Part shown: positions 17,329 through 25,374 of the stretch, in pieces | Numbering within the stretch: position 1 is the stretch's first letter | Layout of the letters: every line of letters begins with the position of its first letter | Assembly (NCBI RefSeq): GCF_009711345.1 | Contig: NZ_SMMA01000063.1 | Location: 116,225-180,224, forward strand | Origin: Pseudovibrio flavus | GTDB taxonomy: Bacteria > Pseudomonadota > Alphaproteobacteria > Rhizobiales > Stappiaceae | Reading direction: 5' to 3' | DNA length: 64,000 bases | The notes under the pieces: model-generated | Databases searched by the model: none | What the model saw: the letters and a program-made list of their open reading frames with translations, nothing else | Told to the model about the DNA's origin: nothing | Position numbers and translations under genes: made by a program

Positions 17329-18675
17329 CTATTCTGCTGCCAGCTTTGGTGCGCCGTAGACCATTTCGTCTTGCAACTTGCGAAGCTCAAACAGGCGAGA
17401 CGTTTCATCCGGCTTGCAGTTATCATAAGTCAGCAGCTCGCCAGCTTTGATTGGTTTTAGAACTGTACCGTTCTCCAGAAGTCCGCACGGAACGGCCTTA
17501 TCTTCTCTAGATCTATCGACTTCCATTGCCCATGCGCGGTAGGTGTATTCGCCAATCGCATCAAGTCGTTCACCTGCTTCCAGATCGCGCTTTGCGACAG
17601 CGCAAACCTCCGCAACTGGCTTGTCTAGCGGCTTCATATCAGCCTTTCCATAAAGCACTGCACGGGCACAGGTTAGCGGAACTTCAAGGGAGCACAGGTG
17701 ATAAGGGCGGTAGAAGGTATAGTAAGGGCCGGGGCCCATCTTAAGATCATTCATTCGCTCGCGTAGGCGAGGGTGAGCAAGTTCGGCAACGACAAATACA
17801 CCCGGAGCAACCCCTTCACCGATGGAGTAGTCAACTACGCCTTTGCGCTTTAGTACGCCGCCGTCTGCCTCAGGGCATAGAACCTTGTGCAAGTCTTCAA
17901 GCTTTGCAGATGGTCCGTGCATGCCATCAATATCCGGAATAAGGCCGGTGGCATTGGCAATAGCGACCATCTCTATGGCGGTCTTGGAACCATCAACAAA
18001 CTCTACAAGCATACGCGGGTTTAGGCCGCGTCGGTCTGCTTCTTCCTTGTATTCATCCGGTGTCGCATCAATCTTGAGCGGGTTGTTTTTACCCTTGCCA
18101 GCTGCAACGATCGGGTAGCCAAGCGCTGTTACGAATTCGATCAATTCAATAGTGGAACTTGGTTCATCACCCGCGCCCAATGAGTAAATCACGCCTAAGC
18201 GTTTTGCTTCTGCTCCAAGGTATGCGCCGATGGTGTTGTCAGCTTCGACGTTCATCATCACAAGGTGCTTGCCCTGCTGCATGGCATAGAGGCCGATATC
18301 AGCACCCACTGCAGGTTTACCCGTGGCATCTACAATAACGTCGATTAACTCGTTTCGGCATATAGCGAGAGCATCAGCGCAAATCGCGGTGTTTCCCGCT
18401 TCAATGGCTTGTGTGATGTCGCTGCCCTCAACTATCTGATAGCCTTCATCTTTGCCATCACTAGCAGTGATAACAGCCTGCTTGGCTACATCAGGTCGGA
18501 TGTCGGCAATTGCTGCAACATCGATGCCATACATCTGGCGACACTGGGTAACGATATCGGTGCCCATAACACCGCAACCAATAAGGCCAATACGGATAGG
18601 TTTGCCGGATTTTGCGCGTAGTTCGAGGTCTGCGGCAAGGCCGCTCGGTACGATGTTATGCAATTTTATCTCCAT
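17329..18675 (-). CDS. SAF-domain NAD(P)-dependent oxidoreductase (homoserine dehydrogenase-like)
   Basis: The 448-residue cytosolic protein has a Rossmann dinucleotide-binding start (IRIGLIGCGVMGTDIVTQC, about 27-45), a homoserine-dehydrogenase-like middle domain, and a C-terminal SAF domain (about 350-430, with LEAGERLDAIGEYTYRAW). Proteins of this layout occur near polyol and sugar-acid genes, but I know no firmly assigned reaction. It is convergent with the PTS operon and carries a similar palindrome in its upstream region, so co-regulation is likely. No SrlD-type short-chain sorbitol-6-phosphate dehydrogenase is present in the window, so this enzyme is the best local candidate to oxidise the PTS product. 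That role is inferred. Confidence 0.8.
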   Translation of the reverse strand: MEIKLHNIVPSGLAADLELRAKSGKPIRIGLIGCGVMGTDIVTQCRQMYGIDVAAIADIRPDVAKQAVITASDGKDEGYQIVEGSDITQAIEAGNTAICADALAICRNELIDVIVDATGKPAVGADIGLYAMQQGKHLVMMNVEADNTIGAYLGAEAKRLGVIYSLGAGDEPSSTIELIEFVTALGYPIVAAGKGKNNPLKIDATPDEYKEEADRRGLNPRMLVEFVDGSKTAIEMVAIANATGLIPDIDGMHGPSAKLEDLHKVLCPEADGGVLKRKGVVDYSIGEGVAPGVFVVAELAHPRLRERMNDLKMGPGPYYTFYRPYHLCSLEVPLTCARAVLYGKADMKPLDKPVAEVCAVAKRDLEAGERLDAIGEYTYRAWAMEVDRSREDKAVPCGLLENGTVLKPIKAGELLTYDNCKPDETSRLFELRKLQDEMVYGAPKLAAE

Positions 18676-18720
18676 TCACACAGGTGATCGCGCTTCTAGA
18701 TGGAATGGCTAGCCGAAGTG

Positions 18721-18730
18721 TACATATGTT
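18721..18730. promoter_or_regulatory. Candidate SorC-type operator (TACATATGTT)
   Basis: It lies 46 bases upstream of the SAF-domain gene start and shares nine bases (ACATATGTT) with the palindrome at 12504-12513 before the PTS operon. A further TGTACAA-like word follows at about 18747. Confidence 0.45.
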
Positions 18731-18818
18731 ATGTGAAATGTATCATTGTACAAAATTAGCATCAATAAGTGATGAACCTTAATTCCTGCCTGATTACAAA
18801 TGTTCTTGGAGGGTAAAT

Positions 18819-18849
18819 AAAAAAGCCCCGCAGATGTGGCTACGGGGCT
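18819..18849 (-). terminator. Rho-independent terminator of the TRAP-OsmC-GYD operon
   Basis: AGCCCCG (18824-18830) pairs with CGGGGCT (18843-18849). On the minus strand the stem is followed by TTTTTTATTT, giving a strong terminator 27 bases after the GYD gene. Confidence 0.9.
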
Positions 18850-18875
18850 CAGAATTTAGAGGGCTCTGTTAGCTG

Positions 18876-19205
18876 CTAGTTTTCGCCAAAACGCTGGTAG
18901 GTGTGCGAGCCAGCAAGGCGCATGGCCTCAACACCGTCCTCAAAAGAGATCAACGGTGTAGCTTCAAAAAAGCGAAGCCCGCCCCCTGACATACACATCA
19001 TCTCAAATGCTTTAATTGAAATGTTGTCCGGCATTTCGATGATCGCTGTGGAGTCAAAGCGTCCGAAGCTGAGCCATGAGCCGATGAACTTGCCGCCCAT
19101 CTTCTGAACCAAGGGGATCATGGTTGAAAGGCGGTTTTCCGGCTTTTCTACCAATGCTTTGATGGAGTCAGCAGTAAAAGCAACCTGCACAAGGTATGTA
19201 GCCAT
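18876..19205 (-). CDS. GYD domain-containing protein
   Basis: This small cytosolic protein (109 residues) has the ferredoxin-like alpha/beta fold expected of the GYD family: MATYLVQVAFTADSIKALVE, then GGKFIGSWLSFGRFDSTAIIEMPD. The family has no established function; members are small dimeric proteins of the dimeric alpha-beta-barrel type. It is the last gene of a five-gene minus-strand operon (dctP-dctQ-dctM-osmC-gyd), nine bases after osmC. Association with a transporter and OsmC hints at processing or detoxification of the imported compound, but nothing in the sequence fixes this. Confidence 0.75.
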   Translation of the reverse strand: MATYLVQVAFTADSIKALVEKPENRLSTMIPLVQKMGGKFIGSWLSFGRFDSTAIIEMPDNISIKAFEMMCMSGGGLRFFEATPLISFEDGVEAMRLAGSHTYQRFGEN

Positions 19206-19214
19206 TGTGTGCTC

Positions 19215-19640
19215 CTAAGCGCTTGCGGTTTCTTTAAGCGAGAGCGTGACGTCAGCGTTCAGCGTATTGCTGACGGTGCACATTTCTTTGGCTTGCTTGA
19301 GAAGCTGTGTTGCCTGCTCCTTATCTTCAATAGCGCTCATAGAAACGCTTACATCAAAGCTGCCAAAACGGCTTGGTAAGTCCAGCGCCTTTGCGGCATT
19401 CACTTCTATCGAAATATCACCAAGATCAATCTTCTTCTGCCGGGCGATCATCTCCAAAGAAACGCCCACGCATGAAGCCAGAGCTGCCATGATGAGATCG
19501 TAGGGCGCAGCCACCTCGTTTGTCGCCGGCGCTCCGGTTTTGCCCGTCAGGCCGGTTTCAGTTTTGTAGGAAAATACACCTTCACCCGCGCTTTCCATGG
19601 TCACAGGGCCGAAGAATTTTGGTTTCAGTTTAATGCTCAT
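19215..19640 (-). CDS. OsmC family protein
   Basis: The 141-residue protein matches the OsmC/YhfA family. The two conserved cysteines are at LASCVGV (Cys57) and KEMCTVSN (Cys121), spaced as in hydroperoxide-reducing OsmC proteins. OsmC/Ohr proteins reduce organic hydroperoxides with thiol reductants, although some members do other work. It starts 18 bases after the dctM stop and nine bases before the GYD gene, so it is cotranscribed with a TRAP importer, which is not a usual place for a stress gene. Confidence 0.85.
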   Translation of the reverse strand: MSIKLKPKFFGPVTMESAGEGVFSYKTETGLTGKTGAPATNEVAAPYDLIMAALASCVGVSLEMIARQKKIDLGDISIEVNAAKALDLPSRFGSFDVSVSMSAIEDKEQATQLLKQAKEMCTVSNTLNADVTLSLKETASA

Positions 19641-19658
19641 TCTACGTGAACCTTTGCA

Positions 19659-20951
19659 TTAGAAGAGGAGATTAGGCAGGAACAGGGCGATCTGTGGTAC
19701 GGCGGTTAGAATGACCAGCGCGAGCAGGAAGATCAGCCAATATGGAATCGAGGCAATCGCGGCCTGACCAAGTGTGACTTGGTTTTTGGTGAGCGAGCTG
19801 AGAACCGAGAGGTTCAAACCAACTGGTGGAGTAATCTGGCCAATTTCGATCATGATCGTAATCATCACGCCGAGCCAGATCGGGTCGAAGCCCAATCCTG
19901 TCAAAAGCGGAAAGACGATTGGCAGGGTCATAATCATCAACGACAGGCCGTCAAAGAAGCAGCCGAGAATGAGATAGACCAACACCACCATGAAGAGGAT
20001 GCCATAACGGTTAAGACCGCTGCTGGTTGCTGCCTCCAACACATCCTGCGGGATGCCAAGCAAGGCAACGGATTGGGCAAGAATGGTTGCGCCGATAAGA
20101 ACCAAACCAATGGCAGCATAGAGCTGAACTGAGTGGTAAATGGAGTCCCATAGCTTTTTAAGAGTGAAGTCACCCCAGACAAACCCAACGATCACAGCGG
20201 CGGCGACGCCAATGGCTGCAGCTTCCGTTGGTGTTGCCCAGCCAAAGGTGATGCTGCCCATAATGGCGAAGATCAAAACCAGAATTGGCCAGATTTGGAG
20301 TGCCCCGCGCAAAACCTTCATCACTGGAAGATGAGTTGTCTCGCGAGGATATAGCGATGGGTTCATCAAACAGCGGATGAGAATGTAGGTCATAAACAGA
20401 CCCGCAACCATGATGCCGGGTACGATGCCTGCCAAGAACAAGCGGCCAATGGATGTTTCAGTCAACGCGCCAAAGATGAGGAATGACAGGCTTGGCGGAA
20501 TTAGAAGACCCAGTGTACCGCCACCTGCAAGGCTACCAACAACCATGCTACGGCTATAACCGCGGCTTGTCATTTCCGGATAGGCGACGGAACCAATGGC
20601 GGCCGCCGTTGAAAGGCTGGAACCGCTGACAGCGCCGAAGATGGTGCAAACGACAATGTTGGTGTGCAGCAGGCCGCCCGGCACCTTGGTGAACGCAGGT
20701 GTTAGGGCGGAATAAACACGTTCGGACAACCCGCTGCGCAGTAGAATTTCACCCAGAATGATGAAGAGCGGAATAGCGCTCAAGGTGAACGAGTTAAAGA
20801 CATTCCACACTGCGTCGAGGGCGAGCGCTGTCGCTCCGCCTACAAAGAAGTGCAGAATAATCATACCGGTAATGCCTAGTGCCGCGCCAAGGGCAGCACC
20901 GGTTGCGGCGGTGATTGTTAGTGCAGAAAGAAGCGTGGTCCAGAACATCAA
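19659..20951 (-). CDS. dctM: TRAP transporter large permease (DctM)
   Basis: The 430-residue membrane protein has about 12 transmembrane helices and the DctM hallmarks FGAVSGSSLSTAAAIGSVAYPEM, ATPTEAAAIG and TPPVGLNLSVLSSL. It is the Na+-driven transport subunit that works with DctQ and the periplasmic DctP. Its start overlaps the dctQ stop by four bases (ATGA), so the two are translationally coupled. The substrate is unknown; organic anions (carboxylates, sulfonates) are usual for this family. Confidence 0.93.
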   Translation of the reverse strand: MMFWTTLLSALTITAATGAALGAALGITGMIILHFFVGGATALALDAVWNVFNSFTLSAIPLFIILGEILLRSGLSERVYSALTPAFTKVPGGLLHTNIVVCTIFGAVSGSSLSTAAAIGSVAYPEMTSRGYSRSMVVGSLAGGGTLGLLIPPSLSFLIFGALTETSIGRLFLAGIVPGIMVAGLFMTYILIRCLMNPSLYPRETTHLPVMKVLRGALQIWPILVLIFAIMGSITFGWATPTEAAAIGVAAAVIVGFVWGDFTLKKLWDSIYHSVQLYAAIGLVLIGATILAQSVALLGIPQDVLEAATSSGLNRYGILFMVVLVYLILGCFFDGLSLMIMTLPIVFPLLTGLGFDPIWLGVMITIMIEIGQITPPVGLNLSVLSSLTKNQVTLGQAAIASIPYWLIFLLALVILTAVPQIALFLPNLLF

Positions 20952-21499
20952 TTATGTCCGCCGGTTTGGGTGCCGTGGTCTTGTGGCCCACCCAAAAGGA
21001 TTTGGGCCAGATTTCGTAAAAACTGAACGGCAAGAATAAGTGCTGTCAGTGAGAACATGGCGGGGAACACCATCATCCAAGGAACCAGTGGAATGGCTGC
21101 AACTTCCGACTTGATGTCGAGACGCATTGCAAATTCCATCCACGGCACAGCTTCCCAAAGCATCCATAAAAAGAAGGTGAGGGATACCAGTATGGCGAAG
21201 AGTGCCATCAAGGCTTGGCCACGCTCGCTTAGATAGTTCACTACCAGCGTCACCCGAATATGCGCGCCGCGTTTGGTGACCAAGGGCAGGGCGCACATCA
21301 TTGTTACGCTGAGCAGTAGGCCGACCAGTTCCTCCCCGTAGTAAAGCGGGGTGCTGGCAACGCGGCGCATAAATACACTGACGCAGATCACGACGATGAT
21401 GCTGCTAACGGCAAGCGCAGAGATGAAGGCAGCAAAGCGGGCCAGATAGTCCAGCCCGCGCTCTGCATATTCAAGTGTTTTAAGGATCACGAAGAGCAC
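20948..21499 (-). CDS. dctQ: TRAP transporter small permease (DctQ)
   Basis: The 183-residue membrane protein has four helices. DctQ features include YYGEELVGLLLSVTMMCALPLVTKRG followed by AHIRVTLVV. It starts at a GTG; another GTG nine bases further in has better spacing from GGAG and is an alternative start. It overlaps dctM by four bases. A GC-rich hairpin separates it from dctP. Confidence 0.88.
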   Translation of the reverse strand: MLFVILKTLEYAERGLDYLARFAAFISALAVSSIIVVICVSVFMRRVASTPLYYGEELVGLLLSVTMMCALPLVTKRGAHIRVTLVVNYLSERGQALMALFAILVSLTFFLWMLWEAVPWMEFAMRLDIKSEVAAIPLVPWMMVFPAMFSLTALILAVQFLRNLAQILLGGPQDHGTQTGGHN

Positions 21500-21517
21500 G
21501 CTCCATTAGGGGGAGAA

Positions 21518-21545
21518 GCGGCGGGGCTTCTGTAATGCCCGCCGC
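21518..21545 (-). terminator. Intercistronic stem-loop after dctP
   Basis: GCGGCGGG (21518-21525) pairs perfectly with CCCGCCGC (21538-21545), between the dctP stop and the dctQ start. No long T-run follows on the minus strand, so a partial terminator or 3' stabiliser of binding-protein mRNA is likely. Confidence 0.7.
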
Positions 21546-21583
21546 CTGAGTTTATTGTTTTCGAGCGCTGTTTCTCAGTTAGC

Positions 21584-22597
21584 TTATGAGCGACCGAGTG
21601 CTTCCAGTACCTGCTGGCGGTATTTAGGAGCATCGCCACCAGCTTCATCAGTCAGCTCTTTCCAAGTGCCAGATACGGTGGAAAGGAACAGGTCGCGGTC
21701 TTCCTGCGGGAAGTCCTCAAGGAAGGTCACGCCTTGCTCGCCCAGCTTTTCGCGAGCAGCCATTTCACGCTGAAGGTCGTTGGAGTATTCGTTGGTGCGC
21801 TCCCACACGTTGTCAGCGGCCTGCTGCAATGCTGCCTTTTCTTCCTCAGAAAGGGCATCCCATTTGGAGGTCGCCATGCCGAGAGTGTAAGGGCCTGCCG
21901 CAATCGGATAGAGGTAGGACGCGTACTTGGCGGTTTCCTGAAGCGAAGCAGTGTGGGCGTAGAGCGCCGGATAAAGGGCACAGTCAACCACGCCGGTCTT
22001 CATAGAGATGTACATCTCGTCCTGATTGATAATTTGGGCCGAAACGCCGAGCTTGGTGAAGGTCATCACCTGATCTTTGGACCAAACACGCAGCTTCTTG
22101 GACTTCAGGTCGTCTAGCGTACGCACTGGCTCATCGCGGCAGAAAACGCTTGCATAAAGCATCGGAATTGCGAGGTTACCAACAGTCTTCACGCCCCACT
22201 TGTCGAACTCCTTGGCATAGATGTCTTTAACGACAGGAAGGGCTGCTTCCAGTTCTTCAACATTGCCAATGGAGCCCTGAACCAACACGGTGCTGAGCGC
22301 AGGTGCATCGCGGCCGAGATAGTTGGCCCACAGAAGGCTCATATCAACCACACCGCGTGGAAGCGTGCGCAGCAGATCTGCGTTCTTGAGGGTCATGGAG
22401 CCGCCGTTAAACAAGCGGATGCCGAGCTCGCCGCCGGAGTTCGCGGCAACTTCATCTGCAAACTTGATGAGTTCTTGCGTTTCTGGGCGGGATTCTGGAA
22501 GTGGGTTGTTGAATTTAAGCTCTTTGGCTTGAGCGGAAAAAGCAACGACGCTTGCCACTGCAAGACCGAATACGCCAGCTGTACTGCTTTTCTTCAT
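21584..22597 (-). CDS. dctP: TRAP transporter substrate-binding protein (DctP)
   Basis: This 337-residue periplasmic protein has a Sec signal peptide (MKKSSTAGVFGLAVASVVAF, cleavage after about AQA). The ATG at 22597 is chosen because GGGGGC lies upstream and the signal peptide starts there; the open frame extends 66 bases further. The mature part begins KELKFNNPLPESRPETQELIKFADEV-like, typical of DctP; the conserved arginine region is in KSKKLRVWSKDQ. It is first in the operon with dctQ, dctM, osmC and gyd. Its ligand cannot be deduced. Confidence 0.88.
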   Translation of the reverse strand: MKKSSTAGVFGLAVASVVAFSAQAKELKFNNPLPESRPETQELIKFADEVAANSGGELGIRLFNGGSMTLKNADLLRTLPRGVVDMSLLWANYLGRDAPALSTVLVQGSIGNVEELEAALPVVKDIYAKEFDKWGVKTVGNLAIPMLYASVFCRDEPVRTLDDLKSKKLRVWSKDQVMTFTKLGVSAQIINQDEMYISMKTGVVDCALYPALYAHTASLQETAKYASYLYPIAAGPYTLGMATSKWDALSEEEKAALQQAADNVWERTNEYSNDLQREMAAREKLGEQGVTFLEDFPQEDRDLFLSTVSGTWKELTDEAGGDAPKYRQQVLEALGRS

Positions 22598-22913
22598 AGT
22601 GTTTTGCCCCCAAAACATGACCGAGAATTTTATATGCCCGATTGCAAGATGAGCTTCTTGCACTCGTTTGTCTCTGCCTATGACTAATGAATTAATCAGA
22701 AATAAGAGACGAATTCTATTCTAAAAGGGGCTCTAGGCATGACTAATTTTTCTAATTATGGATTTCAAAAAAGAAAAAACAGATTTATCCAGCCATTTTT
22801 GAAATCATTTTCCTAAATATATGCAGGGTAGTAAGTGTATGAGCCGCAAGGAACAGGGATAGGTCTTTGCGGCTCATATTATATAGCTTGATACTAAAGT
22901 ATAATTAGGATGA
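22598..22913 (-). promoter_or_regulatory. 316-base region between dctP and the GS-like gene
   Basis: It contains the AT-rich upstream region of the TRAP operon and, on its right side, the terminator of the polyamine operon (22841-22875). No gene was seen. Confidence 0.5.
22841..22875 (-). terminator. Terminator of the polyamine uptake operon
   Basis: GAGCCGCAA (22841-22849) pairs with TTGCGGCTC (22867-22875), 38 bases beyond the stop of the GS-like gene. The flanks are AT-rich but without a long T-run, so strength is uncertain. Confidence 0.7.
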
Positions 22914-24311
22914 CTAGACCTTTTGAAGATAGGTCTGGCACTCAAACTGTGTCACGGTTTCAGCGAAAATCGCGTGCTCGCTTATCCGGCTTGTTGTGTA
23001 AGCCTCGTAGAATTCGCAGGAACCGAGGTTGCGCGTGTAATTGCTGTGCTGCCAGTTATGAATGGCAAGCTCCCAGTTGGCTGCAAGAGGCTTGAGGGCC
23101 GCGACATCTTCAAGCGTTTCAACCGGTTTGCCCGGATCCATCTTTGCTTCAATGCCTTGCATCATGCCTTCAAGGATAGCGGCCAGCACGAGATACGGGT
23201 TGGCATCCGCACCTGAGACGCGGTGTTCCAGTCGAGCGCCTTTGCCCTTGGTTTCCGGTACTCGCACGGCAGCCGCGCGGTGATCGTAGCCCCAACATGG
23301 TGTCGTTGGTGCGTAGGAAGCTGGCTGCAAGCGGCGGTAAGAGTTCGCGTGCGGTGCAAAGATAAGCTGGAAGTCCTGCATGGTCTCTACTAGGCCAGCA
23401 ACCGCACTCTTCAGGGTATCGTTTGCTTCTTCTGTGCCGCTATCGAAGATGTTGTTCCCTTCAAGGTCCTGCACGCTGCAATGAACATGGAAGCCATTGC
23501 CGGACTCGCCTTTGTAAGGTTTTGCCATAAAGCAGGCATCCATACCGTGTTTGCGGGCTACTGCCTTAACGACACGTTTAAAGAGAATGCAGTTCTCAGC
23601 TGCTGTCATGGCATTAGCGACGTGCAGCAGATTGATCTCAAACTGCCCTAGGCCAAACTCCGCGATGGTTGTGTCAGCCGGAATACCTTGGGCGGCGCAG
23701 ATCTCGTTGATCTCTTCCAGAATAGGCGCAAAGCCCTCCATGATATCGAGATCATAAATCTGGCTGATTGAAAGACGCTCTTTGCGGCCGGGAATAAGCG
23801 GTGGCTGTGGCATGCCGTTTTCATCGCGTTCTGCGTCGACGAAATAAAACTCAAGCTCTGTCGCCATAACCGGCACGAGGCCTTTTTTGGCGAAGCGTTG
23901 CTGGACCTCATGCAGAACAGCGCGTGGGTTATAGATGCTCTGCTCGCCCGTATCTAGGTCAGCCAGATAAACCAGTACCTGCGCGGTTGGAGAATGCGCC
24001 CACGGAACCCGCTTCAACGTACCGGGAACCGGTATCAACGCCCCATCTGGATCACCGCGCTCAATGGCAAGGCCGGTTTCTGGAATGTCGTTACCCCAAA
24101 CGTCCAGCGCTACCGTGGAAACAGGCAGGCGCACCTCACCTTTAGCCAGCTTGGAAAGCGCTGAGACTGGCAGCCATTTACCGCGAAGAGGCCCGCAGTA
24201 CCCTTGGTAGAGTGTTTCTATCTTCTTGATGTCAGGGTTTGCGGCAATGAATGCCTTTGCTTCCTCGGCAAACGATTGTGTGTCTGCGTTGGTATCTGCA
24301 AGAACCAGCAT
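22914..24311 (-). CDS. Glutamine synthetase family protein, probable gamma-glutamylpolyamine synthetase
   Basis: The 465-residue protein keeps the glutamine synthetase catalytic motifs: ELEFYF (metal), GLGQFEINLLH (metal/ammonia site), GNGFHVHCS (ATP/metal) and ARLEHRVSGADANPYLV. It lacks the adenylylation segment of GlnA and is of the PuuA-like type that joins glutamate to polyamines. It ends the minus-strand operon potFGHI-speB, so agmatine- or putrescine-derived amines are the likely substrates. Ribosome site GAGGAAAT precedes the ATG. A second GS-like gene lies at 30608; the two differ in sequence and may have different amine preferences. Confidence 0.85.
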   Translation of the reverse strand: MLVLADTNADTQSFAEEAKAFIAANPDIKKIETLYQGYCGPLRGKWLPVSALSKLAKGEVRLPVSTVALDVWGNDIPETGLAIERGDPDGALIPVPGTLKRVPWAHSPTAQVLVYLADLDTGEQSIYNPRAVLHEVQQRFAKKGLVPVMATELEFYFVDAERDENGMPQPPLIPGRKERLSISQIYDLDIMEGFAPILEEINEICAAQGIPADTTIAEFGLGQFEINLLHVANAMTAAENCILFKRVVKAVARKHGMDACFMAKPYKGESGNGFHVHCSVQDLEGNNIFDSGTEEANDTLKSAVAGLVETMQDFQLIFAPHANSYRRLQPASYAPTTPCWGYDHRAAAVRVPETKGKGARLEHRVSGADANPYLVLAAILEGMMQGIEAKMDPGKPVETLEDVAALKPLAANWELAIHNWQHSNYTRNLGSCEFYEAYTTSRISEHAIFAETVTQFECQTYLQKV

Positions 24312-24375
24312 ATTTCCTCGCTTTATTGCTGATTTGTACCGCAGGCAAAAGTGCTTCGGTACACGGCGCTAGGCC

Positions 24376-25362
24376 TTATTTTCTTGTTGCGTAGATGCAT
24401 AGAAGGTCCAGCGCTATGGTTGCCCCAGCAAGCGCTGTAATTTCTGCGTGATCGTAGGAAGGGGAGACTTCCACGACATCCATTCCTTTTAGATTGATGC
24501 CTTCAAGTCCACGAAGAATATCGCGAACTTCGCCCGTGGTTGGCCCGCCAACAACAGGGGTACCAGTACCCGGCGCATAGGCAGGGTCCAGACAGTCGAT
24601 ATCAAAGCTGATGTAGACAGGCGTATCACCAACACGGCGGCGAATTTCCTCGCTTGCCGCATCAGCCCCGTTCTTTCGCAGCCAACGGGCCGAGAGGGTC
24701 TTTACTCCTTGCGGCTCGTCATTGTTGGTGCGGATGCCAACCTGAATGGATGTATCTGGATTGATGATGCCGTCTTTGATCGCCTTGTAGAACATCGTTC
24801 CGTGGTCGATGCGGCCATCGCCATCGTCAGCCCAAGTGTCGCTGTGCGCATCAAACTGTACCAGAGAAAGAGGGCCGTGCTTTTGTGCGTGGGCCTTCAA
24901 AACCGGATAGCTGCTAAAGTGATCGCCGCCGAGCATCAACGTCGTCTTCGCTTTGGAGAGCATCCCGAACGTCTGGGCTGACAAGGCGTGGGGGATGTCA
25001 GATGGATACCCCGGATCGAAGGCGAGATCACCAAAATCAACCACCTTCAACTTGTCGAACGGGTCAAACGGCCATCCCCAAACGCGGTCCCAAGCCATGA
25101 TGGAGCTAGCTTGCCGGATAGCGCGGGGGCCAAAGCGTGCGCCGGGGCGGTTGCTGACTGACAAGTCGTAAGGAATGCCAAATACGGCGACATCTGCGCC
25201 TTTTAAATCCTTTGAGAACTGTCGACGCATAAAGCTAAGCGCGCCAGAGTAGGATGGCTCTGCCAACGTTCCCAGCGGCGTATCGCGGGTAAAGGCAAGG
25301 TCGGACTGGGAGTATTCGTCCAGCGATGAGCCTTGCTTTTCCAGATCAAGTGTATCGGACAT
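24376..25362 (-). CDS. speB: Agmatinase (ureohydrolase family)
   Basis: The 328-residue protein has the full Mn-binding set of ureohydrolases: GGDHFSSYP (His148), DAHSDTWAD (Asp171, His173, Asp175) and SFDIDCLDPAYAPGTGTP (Asp254, Asp256). Agmatinase splits agmatine to putrescine and urea; related guanidinobutyrases and other ureohydrolases look alike, so the guanidino substrate is not certain. It sits between the polyamine importer genes and a gamma-glutamylation enzyme, which fits agmatine-to-putrescine catabolism. GGGAGC precedes the start; the potI stop is 13 bases away. Confidence 0.85.
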   Translation of the reverse strand: MSDTLDLEKQGSSLDEYSQSDLAFTRDTPLGTLAEPSYSGALSFMRRQFSKDLKGADVAVFGIPYDLSVSNRPGARFGPRAIRQASSIMAWDRVWGWPFDPFDKLKVVDFGDLAFDPGYPSDIPHALSAQTFGMLSKAKTTLMLGGDHFSSYPVLKAHAQKHGPLSLVQFDAHSDTWADDGDGRIDHGTMFYKAIKDGIINPDTSIQVGIRTNNDEPQGVKTLSARWLRKNGADAASEEIRRRVGDTPVYISFDIDCLDPAYAPGTGTPVVGGPTTGEVRDILRGLEGINLKGMDVVEVSPSYDHAEITALAGATIALDLLCIYATRK

Positions 25363-25374
25363 AATGCAGCTCCC

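Noticed and set aside
22914-24311. Housekeeping glutamine synthetase GlnA
   Set aside because: The adenylylation-site segment and other GlnA features are missing, and the gene is in a polyamine operon.
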